A stretch of 64,000 nt of DNA from Rhodoplanes sp046000175. GTDB taxonomy: Bacteria > Pseudomonadota > Alphaproteobacteria > Rhizobiales > Xanthobacteraceae. The stretch spans positions 39,487 through 103,486 of the forward strand of contig NZ_JBEOMB010000047.1 in NCBI RefSeq assembly GCF_046000175.1, read 5' to 3'. Made by a program: the position numbers and the translations under genes. Below are positions 25,119 through 33,726 of the stretch, piece by piece. How positions within the stretch are numbered: the first letter of the stretch is position 1; every line of letters begins with the position of its first letter. Under the pieces are notes generated by a model. The model was not told where the DNA came from. It did not search any database and saw only the letters and a program-made list of their open reading frames with translations.

Positions 25119-28100
25119 ATGGATGCGGACACGGCGGGAGCCGGAGCGGGCTTCGGGTCAGGGCTCGGAGCGGGAGCAGGCTCCGACGAGTCGCGGGCGA
25201 ACAGCGTGATCGCCGCGGCCGAGGCGATCCTGACGGCCCGCCACGGGGACGCGGCCGCCGGGCTGGCCGGCGCCCTGTTCGGGGCGGTCGCGGCCGAGGA
25301 CCTCGCCGAGTACGACGGCGACGAGCTGGCGACGCTCGCGGACGGCGCCCTCGCCTTTCTCGCCGAGCGCACCCCCGGCACGCCGAAGATCCGGATCGCG
25401 ACGCCCGATGCCGTCGCCGCGCCGGCGCCCGTGTCGGTGATCGAGATCGTCAACGACGACATGCCGTTCCTGGTCGATTCGGTGCTCGGCGCGTTGCGCG
25501 AGCACGGGCTCGATCCGCTGCTCGTCGCCCATCCGGTTCTCGCCGTGACGCGCGACGCCGAGGCCCGCCTGCAGGCGTGGGCGCCGGCCGTCGGACCGGC
25601 CGTCCCGAGCACGGCTCGCGAAAGCCTGATCCACATCCATGTCGAGCGCATCGCCGACGCCGCCCGCCGCGACGAGATCGTCGCCGCCCTCGTGGCGACG
25701 CTCGCCGACGTGCGGCTCGCCGTGACCGACTGGCGGGCGATGCGGACCCGGCTCGAGGACGTGATCGCGACGCTCGAGCGCGATCCGCCGCCGCTGCCCG
25801 ACGGCGAGGTCGCCGAGGCGACCGCCTTCCTGCGCTGGCTGCTCGACGACAACTTCACGTTCCTTGGCATGCGGGCTCACGCGATCGACGACGACGCGGT
25901 GCCGACCGAGCCGGGAGGAGCCGCGCCCGCCGACGCGCTCGGCATCCTGCGCCAGGGCGACGTGCGGGTGCTGCGCCGCGGCCGCGAGATGGTCGCGGTG
26001 ACGCCCGAGGTGATGGAGTTCCTGCAGGAGCCGAAGGCCCTGATCATCACCAAGGCGAACGCGCGCTCGCGCGTGCATCGCCGCGTCCACATGGACTATG
26101 TCGGCATCAAGCGCTTCGACGCGAGCGGCCGCGTCGTCGGCGAGCTGCGCCTCGTCGGCCTGTTCACGGCGACCGCCTACACCCGCTCGGCCCGCGGCAT
26201 CCCGTATCTGCGCCGCAAGGTCGAGGCCGTGCTGGCGCGCGCCGGCTTCGCGCCGGCGAGCCACTCGGCCCGCGTCCTCGCCAACGTGCTGGAGACCTAT
26301 CCGCGCGACGAGCTGTTCCAGGTCGACGAGGCGACGCTGCTGCGCTTCTCGCTGATCGTGATGCATCTCGGCGAGCGGCCGCGGGTGCGCGTGCTGCCGC
26401 GGCTCGACCGCTTCGATCGCTTCGTCTCGGTGATCGTCTACGTGCCGCGCGACCGCTACGACTCGACCATCCGCGAGGCGATCGGGGCGCATCTCGCCGC
26501 CGTCTACACGGGCCGCATCGTCGCCTTCTATCCGTGGTTCCCGGACGGGCCGCTGGTGCGGGTCCACTACATCGTCGGCCGCTTCGCCGGCGAGACGCCG
26601 CGACCGAGCCGCGCCGCCCTGGAGGAGGCCGTCTCCGGCATCGTGCTGACCTGGCAGGACCGGCTCGCCGCGGCGCTCGCCGCCAGCCACGAGCCGGTCC
26701 GTGCCGCCGCCCTCAAGGAGAGATACGCCGAGGCGTTCTCGCGCGCCTATCGCACCGCCTTTACGCCGTCGACCGCGGTCGACGACATCAAGATCCTGGA
26801 GCGCCTGACGCCGGAGCGGCCGCTCGGCGTCGACTTCTACCGCAACGCCACCGACGCCCCCGCCTGCGCCCGCCTGAAGGTGTGGAGCCAGGGCCGGCCC
26901 ATCCCGCTCTCCGAGCGCGTGCCGGTGCTGGAGCACATGGGCTTCCGCGTCGTCGAGGAGAGCACGTTCAGGGTGGCGACGCCGACCGGGGACGCTTCGA
27001 GCGCGCCCGTGTGGCTGCACGACATGCAGCTGGAGCGGCTCGGCGGCGGCGCCGTCGATCTCGATCTGCTCGGTCGCCGGCTCGAGGCCGTGTTCCTGAT
27101 GGCGATGCGCGGGCTCGCGGAGGACGACGGCTACAACGCGCTGGCGCTGGTCGCCGCCATGCCGTGGCGCGACATCGCGCTGGTGCGCATGCTGTCGCGG
27201 GCGCTGCGCCAGTTCGGCGTGAGCTGGTCGCAGGACTACATGTGGGCGACCCTGACCCGCCACCCGGCCATCGCCGAGCGGATCGTCGCGCTGTTCCACG
27301 CCCGCTTCGCGCCGCGCCAGGGCCTGTCGGTCGACGACCGCGCCGACCACGAGACCGAGATCCTGCACGAGATCGACACGGCACTCGACGCCGTCGAGAG
27401 TCTCGACGAGGACCGCATCCTGCGCCGCTTCGTCAATCTGGTGCTCGCGGCGGTGCGCACCACCTATTATCAGCTCGATCGCGACGGCCTGCCCAAGCCC
27501 GTGATGGCGATCAAGTTCGACAGCCGGCGCATCGACGACCTGCCGCTGCCGCGGCCGCTCTACGAGGTGTTCGTCTACTCGCCGCGGCTGGAGGCCGTGC
27601 ATCTGCGCTTCGGCAAGGTGGCGCGCGGCGGCATCCGATGGTCGGACCGGCCGCAGGACTTCCGCACCGAGGTGCTCGGCCTCGTGAAGGCCCAGCAGGT
27701 GAAGAACGCCGTCATCGTGCCGGTCGGCGCCAAGGGCGGCTTCGTGCCCAAGCAGCTCCCCGTCGGCGGCAGCCGCGAGGCCGTGCAGGCCGAGGCGATC
27801 GCCAGCTACGAGCTCTTCATGGGCGCGCTGCTCGACCTCACCGACACGATCGCGCCCGACGGCCGCGTGATCGCGGCCGACACGGTGCGGCACGACGGCG
27901 ACGATCCCTATCTGGTCGTCGCCGCCGACAAGGGCACGGCGACCTTCTCGGACATCGCCAACGGCATCGCCCAGGCGCACGGCTTCTGGCTCGACGACGC
28001 CTTCGCGTCGGGCGGCTCGGCCGGCTACGACCACAAGGTCATGGGCATCACGGCGCGCGGCGCCTGGGAGGCGGTGAAGCGCCACTTCCGCGAGATGAAC

Positions 28101-30008
28101 GTCGACATCGGCAAGGTGCCGTTCACGGCGGTCGGCGTCGGCGACATGTCGGGCGACGTGTTCGGCAACGGCATGCTGCGCGAGCGCACCACGAAGCTGA
28201 TCGCGGCGTTCGACCATCGCGACATCTTCATCGATCCGACGCCGGATCCGGAGCGCAGCTTCGCGGAGCGGGCGCGGCTGTTCGCCCTGCCGCGGTCGAG
28301 CTGGCAGGACTACGACACGTCGCTGATCTCTTCCGGCGGCGGGGTGTTCCCGCGCAGCGCCAAGGAGATCACGTTGTCGCCGCAGGCCCAGGCGGCGATC
28401 GGGCTGAAGAAGGAGCGCGTCACGCCGACCGAGCTGATGAGCGCCATCCTGAAGGCGCCCGTCGACCTGTTGTTCTTCGGCGGCATCGGCACCTATGTGC
28501 GCGCGCCGGAAGAGACCAACGATCAGGCCGGCGACCGCGCCAACGACGCGATCCGCATCACCGGCCCGGAGCTGCGCTGCAAGGTGGTCGGCGAGGGCGC
28601 CAATCTCGGCCTCACCCAGCGCGGTCGCATCAGCGCGGCGCTGGCCGGCGTGCGGCTCAACACCGATGCGATCGACAACTCGGCCGGCGTCAACACGTCC
28701 GACGTCGAGGTGAATCTGAAGATCGCGCTCGGCCGGCCGCTGCGCGACGGCCGGCTCGACCGGCCGGGGCGCGATACGCTGCTCGCCTCGCTGACCGACG
28801 ACGTCGGCCGCGTCGTGCTGCGCAACAACTACCAGCAGACCCAGGCGCTCTCGCTGGCGCAGCGCCGCGGGCTCGAGGATCTCGGTTTCCAGCAGCGGCT
28901 GATGCAGACGCTGGAGCGCCGCGGCCTCCTCGACCGCGCCGTCGAGATGCTGCCCGACGACGTCGAGATCGCCGAGCGGCGCAGTCGCGGCGTGCCGCTG
29001 ACAAGGCCCGAGCTCGCCGTGCTGCTCGCCTATGCCAAGCTGTCGCTCTCGCACGACCTCCTGGAGTCGTCGATTCCCGACGACGCCTATCTGTCGCGCG
29101 AGCTCGGCCGCTACTTCCCGCCGGTCGTCGGCGAACGCTTCCCCGACGCGCTGACCGAGCACCGGCTGCGCCGCGACATCATCGTGACGCAGCTCGCCAA
29201 TTCGATGATCAACCGCGGCGGCCCGACCCTGATCGTGCGCATCGCCGATCAGACCGGCGCGGCACCGGACCGCATCGCCGCCGCCTTCGCGGCGGTGCGC
29301 GACTCCTTCGACATGGTGGCGCTCAACACGGCGATCGAGGCGCTCGACAACCGCATCTCCGGCGACCTGCAGCTCGCGCTCTTGGAGCAGGTGCAGAACC
29401 TGCTGCTCGACCGCATGGTGTGGGTGCTGCGCCGGCTCGATCTCTCGGGCGGCCTCGCCGGCATCGTCGACCGTCACCGGGCCGGCATCGCCGCCATCGA
29501 GGCGGCGCTCGATCACGTGCTGCCGAAGCCCGCCCAGGTGGCGCGCGCTGCCCGCACCTCCGAGCTCGCCGCCGCCGGCGTGCCGGAGGCGCTGGCGCAG
29601 CGGCTCGCCGACATGCCGCAGATCGGCGGCGCGCTCGACGCGATCCGGGTCGCCGACCGGGTCGGCCGTCCGGTCGAGGAGGCCGCGGCGACGTGGTTCG
29701 CGGTGGCGGCGCATTTCGACATCGACCGGCTGTCGATCGCGGCCAGAAAAATCGTCGTCGCCGACTATTTCGACCGCCTCGCGCTCGACCGAGCGCTCGA
29801 TCAGATCGGCGACGCGGCGCGCCGCATCACGGCCGAGACGATGGCGGACGGGTTGTCCGGTCCCGCCGCCGTGGAGGCCTGGACGAAAGCGCGTGGTGGC
29901 GCCGTCGACCGGGTGCGGGTCGCCGTGCAGGAGATCGCCGCGTCCGGCCTGACGCTGTCGCGCCTCTCGGTCGCGGCCAGCTTCCTGGGCGACCTCGCGC
30001 CGGGGTGA
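25119..30008 (+). CDS. gdhB: NAD-specific glutamate dehydrogenase, large GDH180 type
   Basis: The protein has 1,629 residues, the size of the large bacterial class (about 1,600). It deaminates glutamate to 2-oxoglutarate with NAD+, mainly for catabolism. A long N-terminal regulatory region with ACT-like segments (VIEIVNDDMPFLVDSVLGAL) precedes the catalytic core. The core is near residues 830-890, KVARGGIRWSDRPQDFRTEV, then GLVKAQQVKNAVIVPVGAKGGFVPKQLP with the active-site Lys. The NAD-binding part follows (FTAVGVGDMSGDVFGNGML). A helical C-terminal region completes the tetramer subunit. AGGAG lies seven bases before the ATG at 25119, which is why this start is preferred over the one at 25059. 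It has a single-gene layout. Confidence 0.95.
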   Translation: MDADTAGAGAGFGSGLGAGAGSDESRANSVIAAAEAILTARHGDAAAGLAGALFGAVAAEDLAEYDGDELATLADGALAFLAERTPGTPKIRIATPDAVAAPAPVSVIEIVNDDMPFLVDSVLGALREHGLDPLLVAHPVLAVTRDAEARLQAWAPAVGPAVPSTARESLIHIHVERIADAARRDEIVAALVATLADVRLAVTDWRAMRTRLEDVIATLERDPPPLPDGEVAEATAFLRWLLDDNFTFLGMRAHAIDDDAVPTEPGGAAPADALGILRQGDVRVLRRGREMVAVTPEVMEFLQEPKALIITKANARSRVHRRVHMDYVGIKRFDASGRVVGELRLVGLFTATAYTRSARGIPYLRRKVEAVLARAGFAPASHSARVLANVLETYPRDELFQVDEATLLRFSLIVMHLGERPRVRVLPRLDRFDRFVSVIVYVPRDRYDSTIREAIGAHLAAVYTGRIVAFYPWFPDGPLVRVHYIVGRFAGETPRPSRAALEEAVSGIVLTWQDRLAAALAASHEPVRAAALKERYAEAFSRAYRTAFTPSTAVDDIKILERLTPERPLGVDFYRNATDAPACARLKVWSQGRPIPLSERVPVLEHMGFRVVEESTFRVATPTGDASSAPVWLHDMQLERLGGGAVDLDLLGRRLEAVFLMAMRGLAEDDGYNALALVAAMPWRDIALVRMLSRALRQFGVSWSQDYMWATLTRHPAIAERIVALFHARFAPRQGLSVDDRADHETEILHEIDTALDAVESLDEDRILRRFVNLVLAAVRTTYYQLDRDGLPKPVMAIKFDSRRIDDLPLPRPLYEVFVYSPRLEAVHLRFGKVARGGIRWSDRPQDFRTEVLGLVKAQQVKNAVIVPVGAKGGFVPKQLPVGGSREAVQAEAIASYELFMGALLDLTDTIAPDGRVIAADTVRHDGDDPYLVVAADKGTATFSDIANGIAQAHGFWLDDAFASGGSAGYDHKVMGITARGAWEAVKRHFREMNVDIGKVPFTAVGVGDMSGDVFGNGMLRERTTKLIAAFDHRDIFIDPTPDPERSFAERARLFALPRSSWQDYDTSLISSGGGVFPRSAKEITLSPQAQAAIGLKKERVTPTELMSAILKAPVDLLFFGGIGTYVRAPEETNDQAGDRANDAIRITGPELRCKVVGEGANLGLTQRGRISAALAGVRLNTDAIDNSAGVNTSDVEVNLKIALGRPLRDGRLDRPGRDTLLASLTDDVGRVVLRNNYQQTQALSLAQRRGLEDLGFQQRLMQTLERRGLLDRAVEMLPDDVEIAERRSRGVPLTRPELAVLLAYAKLSLSHDLLESSIPDDAYLSRELGRYFPPVVGERFPDALTEHRLRRDIIVTQLANSMINRGGPTLIVRIADQTGAAPDRIAAAFAAVRDSFDMVALNTAIEALDNRISGDLQLALLEQVQNLLLDRMVWVLRRLDLSGGLAGIVDRHRAGIAAIEAALDHVLPKPAQVARAARTSELAAAGVPEALAQRLADMPQIGGALDAIRVADRVGRPVEEAAATWFAVAAHFDIDRLSIAARKIVVADYFDRLALDRALDQIGDAARRITAETMADGLSGPAAVEAWTKARGGAVDRVRVAVQEIAASGLTLSRLSVAASFLGDLAPG

Positions 30009-30022
30009 TGCGACGAGGCACC

Positions 30023-30159
30023 GCGTGCCCCGGACAAGGCGCGTCGGGCCAGCGGCCCGATGCGCCGCAGAGCCGGGGCCCAGGGGCGGCTGGGTGAGCG
30101 TCTCGTTCCTTGGCGCTGGGTCCCGGTTCGCGGCGCGTGGCGCCGCGCCCGGGACACGA
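30023..30159. repeat. Family B intergenic palindromic repeat, copy 4
   Basis: It begins GCGTGCCCCGGACAAGGCGC, then GCCGCAGAGCCGGGGCCCAGGGGCGG, and ends GGTCCCGGTTCGCGG with CGCCCGGGACACGAAG. The layout and much of the sequence match the copy at 57416. It lies in the convergent gap between gdhB and the PAS gene. Confidence 0.75.
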
Positions 30160-30222
30160 AGCTCTTCTTCGGTGCGAAGCAGCGTGAACCGATCCACTTC
30201 GACCGCATTCGCCGCGACCTGA

Positions 30223-31428
30223 TCAGCTCGCCAGCCGCAGCTTCGCCAGCGGTCCGGACAGGGCCGGCACCGGCAGCGGGTGGCGCACCCGGCCGGTACG
30301 GTCCTGCAGCATCGTGATCAGCATCTGCGGCTCGCCGTCGGGAGCGCAGACCGGCAGGCAGCGTGCCGAGACGATGCGCGCTCCGGCGGCCGGCGTCTCG
30401 ATCGCCCGCTCCGCGATCAGCACCGGCATGCGCGTGTCGAGCACGGCGCGCTCGTCGCCGGTGATCAGCTCGGCGGTGAGGCGCGGGAAGATCTCGCGCG
30501 CCGTACGGCCGAGCACCGCATGGCGGGAGACGCCGAGCAGGGCTTCGGCGGCGCGGTTCATCAGCACGTAGCGGCGGTCGCCGGCGTCCTTGGCGAGGAT
30601 CGCGTCCGGCACGGCGTCGAGCACGGTGACGAGCAGCGCCTCGGAGCGCACGAGGGCCGCCTCGGCGCGGCGTCGCACCGTCACGTCCTCGTGGGTCGAC
30701 ACCCAGCCGCCGAGCGCGAGCGGCCGGTGCGTGATGCTGATCACGCGCCCGTCGGCGAGCACGAACTCCTCGGCGCCGTCCCGCCGCTCGGCGATCCAGC
30801 GCACGAAGGCCTGCGCGTCGCCGAGGCCGGCGCCGGCGCGCGCCAGGCGGCGCAGCAGCGCCTCCAGCGGCAGGCCGGGCTCGGCCGCCTCGCGGGCGAG
30901 GCCGTACATCGCGAGGAAGCCGTCGTTGCACATGACCAGCCGCATCGAGGCGTCGATGCCGACGACGCCGAGCGGCAGGTTGTTCAGCGTGGTCGCGAGC
31001 GTCTCGCGCTCGGCCCGGATCGCGTCCTGGGCCTGCTCGCGCGCCGCCGCGGCGGTCGCGGCGTCGAGCGTCGCGGCGCGTTGCGCGGCGTCGCCGCCGA
31101 TGCCCGCGCGCGGCGCGGCGCCGGAGAGCGCGGCCGCGGCTGCGACGATCGCGGCGATCGTCACCACGCCGAGCCCGGCGGCGATCCAGGCGGCGGCCGG
31201 GGGTGCGCCCTGCGCCAGAGTCGCCGTCACGGCGAGGGCCGACACGCTCGTGATCAGGAGCACGAGGCCAATCAGGACGCGCGCCACCCCGGCGTGGCGC
31301 GACGGCGCCGCGTGCGGGGGCGTATCGACCGCCTCGCCGGCGACCGTGGCCGCGGACACGGGCGTCGAGAACGGTCGCGTCGAGAACGGGCGCGTCGAAG
31401 AGTGGCTCGTGCGATGGGGGTTCGTCAT
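30223..31428 (-). CDS. Membrane-bound PAS domain protein without a visible output domain
   Basis: The protein has 401 residues. Two membrane segments (about 48-72 and 79-102) are followed by a short coiled coil (about 115-145) and two PAS domains: one near 146-255 (LNNLPLGVVGIDASMRLVMCNDGFLAMYGL) and one near 265-385 (VLDAVPDAILAKDAGDRRYVLMNRAAEALLGVSR). The protein stops soon after the second PAS, with no histidine kinase, GGDEF, EAL or chemoreceptor domain. The N-terminus holds a short repeat (TRPFS twice). Its partner may be encoded elsewhere, or it may be a truncated kinase whose 3' part was lost at the adjacent palindromic repeat. The ligand is unknown. Confidence 0.85.
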   Translation of the reverse strand: MTNPHRTSHSSTRPFSTRPFSTPVSAATVAGEAVDTPPHAAPSRHAGVARVLIGLVLLITSVSALAVTATLAQGAPPAAAWIAAGLGVVTIAAIVAAAAALSGAAPRAGIGGDAAQRAATLDAATAAAAREQAQDAIRAERETLATTLNNLPLGVVGIDASMRLVMCNDGFLAMYGLAREAAEPGLPLEALLRRLARAGAGLGDAQAFVRWIAERRDGAEEFVLADGRVISITHRPLALGGWVSTHEDVTVRRRAEAALVRSEALLVTVLDAVPDAILAKDAGDRRYVLMNRAAEALLGVSRHAVLGRTAREIFPRLTAELITGDERAVLDTRMPVLIAERAIETPAAGARIVSARCLPVCAPDGEPQMLITMLQDRTGRVRHPLPVPALSGPLAKLRLAS

Positions 31429-31648
31429 GGACTCGGCGTCCTCCGCGTTTCGGGTCGCGGAGACTTCGATTAAACTCCTAACGGAACTTTGCTCGCATTC
31501 GCGACGTCGAGCGGCGCGCGGCCCGCGCGCGACGGCGCCGCGAGCCGGAAAAGGTGCCGTGATTCAGAGGCCCGGGGCGGTTAACGGCGGCGTTTACCAC
31601 GGCGACGATCGACCGCCCTGCAGTCCCTCGCACCCGGAGGAGCTTCGT

Positions 31649-31999
31649 ATGACGACCCCCGCCGCCCATCTCACGCTGCAGTTTCTCGGCTGGCTGGCCG
31701 AGGCGCCGCGCAGCTACGCCGCCGTGATGGAGGCGTGGCGGACGAGCTGTCCGCGCCTGTCGATCTGGGAGGATGCGCTGATCGACGGCCTGGTCGCGAT
31801 CGGCGCCGGCGCGCCGAGCCGCGACACCGCCCCGGTGCGGCTCACGGCGCGTGGTCGCGCGCGGCTCGCCGCCGCCGGCGCGATGCCGGCCGCGACGACG
31901 CCAGAGACGCCAGCACCCGAGGCGGCTTCGCAGAGCGCGACCGTCACCGCGCGTATTTCGAGAACTCCGCGACGACGCGCTCGTAGACGGGCCGCTTGA
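31649..31999 (+). CDS. Small protein of unknown function
   Basis: The protein has 116 residues from the ATG at 31649, with GGAGGAG nine bases upstream, a strong ribosome-binding site. Residues 1-70 look like a compact helical or winged-helix fold (LTLQFLGWLAEAPRSYAAVMEAW, then LSIWEDALIDGLVAIGAG and VRLTARGRARLAAAG). The last 40 residues are Ala/Thr/Arg-rich and probably disordered. The 3' end overlaps the 3' end of rppH on the other strand by 56 bp. I do not recognise a named family. Confidence 0.65.
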   Translation: MTTPAAHLTLQFLGWLAEAPRSYAAVMEAWRTSCPRLSIWEDALIDGLVAIGAGAPSRDTAPVRLTARGRARLAAAGAMPAATTPETPAPEAASQSATVTARISRTPRRRARRRAA

Positions 32000-32447
32000 A
32001 CGGGATGATCAGGCCGGGGAGATTCTCCACCGGCTCCCAGCGCCACTCGGCGAACTCGGCCTCGTGGGCGCCGCCGCCCGGCGCGAGTATATCGATCTCG
32101 CGCTCGTCGCCGGTGAAGCGCAGCGCGTACCATTTCTGCGTCTGGCCGCGATACTTGCCCTTCCAGGCCTGGCCGACGATCTCGCGCGGGATATCGTAGG
32201 CGAGCCACTCCGCGACCTCGCCGAGCTTCTCTACCGAGCGGATCGAGGTCTCCTCGTACAGCTCGCGTAGCGCCGCCGGCCACGGATCCTCGCCGGGGTC
32301 GACGCCGCCCTGCGGCATCTGCCAGGCATGGACATTGTCGACGTGCTCGGGCCCCTCGGTGCGCCGCCCGATGAAGGCGAGCCCGTCGCGGTTGAGCACC
32401 ATCACGCCGACGCAGGGACGGTAGGGGAGATCTTCGAAGCGGGTCAT
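31944..32447 (-). CDS. rppH: RNA pyrophosphohydrolase (Nudix)
   Basis: This 167-residue Nudix enzyme removes pyrophosphate from the 5' end of mRNA to start decay. The Nudix box GGVDPGEDPWPAALRELYEETS is complete (GX5EX7REUXEEXGU pattern with a conservative end). RPCVGVMVLNRDGLAFIGRR and KYRGQTQKWYALRFTGDEREIDI are specific to the RppH/IalA group. In Hyphomicrobiales rppH follows ctpA and the divergent polysaccharide deacetylase gene. Here a TctC-like gene has been placed between. It starts at the ATG 32445-32447. Confidence 0.95.
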   Translation of the reverse strand: MTRFEDLPYRPCVGVMVLNRDGLAFIGRRTEGPEHVDNVHAWQMPQGGVDPGEDPWPAALRELYEETSIRSVEKLGEVAEWLAYDIPREIVGQAWKGKYRGQTQKWYALRFTGDEREIDILAPGGGAHEAEFAEWRWEPVENLPGLIIPFKRPVYERVVAEFSKYAR

Positions 32448-32472
32448 CCGGATCCAACCAAATCAGTTCGTC

Positions 32473-32578
32473 GTCATTCCGGGGCGCGGACCGAAGGTCC
32501 GCGCCCCGGAATCCAAAGGCGAATTCGGTCTGTTCCGCTGGATTCCGGGTTCGCGGCTGCGCCGCGCCCCGGAATGAC
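32473..32578. repeat. Family A intergenic palindromic repeat, copy 3
   Basis: It opens GTCATTCCGGGGCGCGGACC and closes CCGCGCCCCGGAATGAC, with a CGCTGGATTCCGGGTTCGCG arm. It lies between rppH and the TctC-like gene, at the edge of the gene that interrupts the usual order. Confidence 0.8.
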
Positions 32579-32624
32579 CAGCCGTATCGGGTTCGGCGCG
32601 TTCATCGGCCGCCCGTGCCGGCGC

Positions 32625-33587
32625 TCACTGCGCCGGGCCCAGAACCTTGCGGTACTTCTCGATCTCGGAGACGACCAGGCGGCCGGCGGCGGCCGGGTCC
32701 ATCTCCTCCTCGGTCGCCGGGATCGAGCCGAGATCGTCCATGCGCTTCTGCAGCGCGTCGCTCGCCACCGCCTTGCGCAGCGCGGCGTTGAGCCTGTCGA
32801 TCGCGGCCTTCGGTGTGCCCTTCGGCGCGAACAGGGCGTTCCAGCCCTGCTGCTGCCACTCGGGCAGGCCGGCCTCGGCGGAGGTCGGCACGTCGGGAAT
32901 CGTGCGCATGCGATGCGGCGCCGAGACGACGAGGCCGCGCACCAGCCCGTTCTGGATCGCGCCGGACACCGAGGCGGCGGCGTCGCAGACGCCGTCGACC
33001 TGGCCGCCCATCAGGTCGTTGAGGGCGGGCGCCGCGCCCCGATAGCTGACCAGCGTCACGTCGATTCCGGCCGCCGCCATGAAGGTCTTGCAGATGAGAT
33101 AGTTCGACGACCCGACGCCGGCATGGCCGAGATTGACCTTGCCCGGATTGGCCTTCGCGTGGGCGATGAAGCTCTTCAGGTCGGTCGCCGGGAAGTCCTT
33201 GCGGATGGCGATCACCGGCACGGTCTTGGCGGCGAGCCCGATCGGGACGAAGTCGTCGTTGCTGTACTTGATCTCCGGATAGATGGCGTAGGCGGCCGCG
33301 TTGGTGCCGACATTGCCGATCGCGATCATGTAGCCGTCGGCCGGCGCGCGGGCGACGCGGGCGAGCGCGGTCGAGCCGCCGGCGCCGGGGACGTTCTCGT
33401 TGATGATGCGCTGGCCCAGCGCCTGCCCCATCTGCTCGGAGACGACGCGGGCGATCACGTCCGAGGTGCCGCCGGCGGCGAACGGCACGACCATGGTGAC
33501 GGGGCGGGTGGGGAAGTCGTCGGCGGCGAGGGCGGGCAGGGGGGTGGCCAGCATCGCGGCGGCGGCGAGGCGGACGACGGCGTTCAT
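32625..33587 (-). CDS. Orphan TctC/Bug family substrate-binding protein
   Basis: This 320-residue periplasmic protein has the signal peptide MNAVVRLAAAAMLATPLPALA. The mature chain has FPTRPVTMVVPFAAGGTSDVIARVVSEQM, NVPGAGGSTAL, LGHAGVGSSNYL and NALFAPKGTPKAAIDRLN, all typical of Bug proteins that bind carboxylates. No TctA/TctB genes are near. It lies between rppH and the polysaccharide deacetylase gene, which are usually neighbours in this group. It therefore looks like an inserted single gene, bordered on one side by a palindromic repeat. Confidence 0.93.
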   Translation of the reverse strand: MNAVVRLAAAAMLATPLPALAADDFPTRPVTMVVPFAAGGTSDVIARVVSEQMGQALGQRIINENVPGAGGSTALARVARAPADGYMIAIGNVGTNAAAYAIYPEIKYSNDDFVPIGLAAKTVPVIAIRKDFPATDLKSFIAHAKANPGKVNLGHAGVGSSNYLICKTFMAAAGIDVTLVSYRGAAPALNDLMGGQVDGVCDAAASVSGAIQNGLVRGLVVSAPHRMRTIPDVPTSAEAGLPEWQQQGWNALFAPKGTPKAAIDRLNAALRKAVASDALQKRMDDLGSIPATEEEMDPAAAGRLVVSEIEKYRKVLGPAQ

Positions 33588-33726
33588 GGCAGGGCTCCGG
33601 GGCATCCGGGGATCGGTTCGGCGGGAGACGGGTGCGCGAAAAGCGCGCCACCATAGCGGGTTTGGGGGTGCCGCGGCAGCCGGTCGCAGCACAAATTCCC
33701 GCTCGCCCGGAACGCCCCGCTCGCGC

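Noticed and set aside
24191..30097. A plus-strand open frame of 1,968 codons over ggt and gdhB
   Set aside because: It is out of frame with gdhB and antisense to ggt, and its composition is low-complexity Arg/Ala.
25158..30197. A minus-strand open frame of 1,679 codons across the glutamate dehydrogenase gene
   Set aside because: It is an Arg/Gly/His-rich shadow of the plus-strand gene, a common effect of high GC at third codon positions; no family-like motif is seen.
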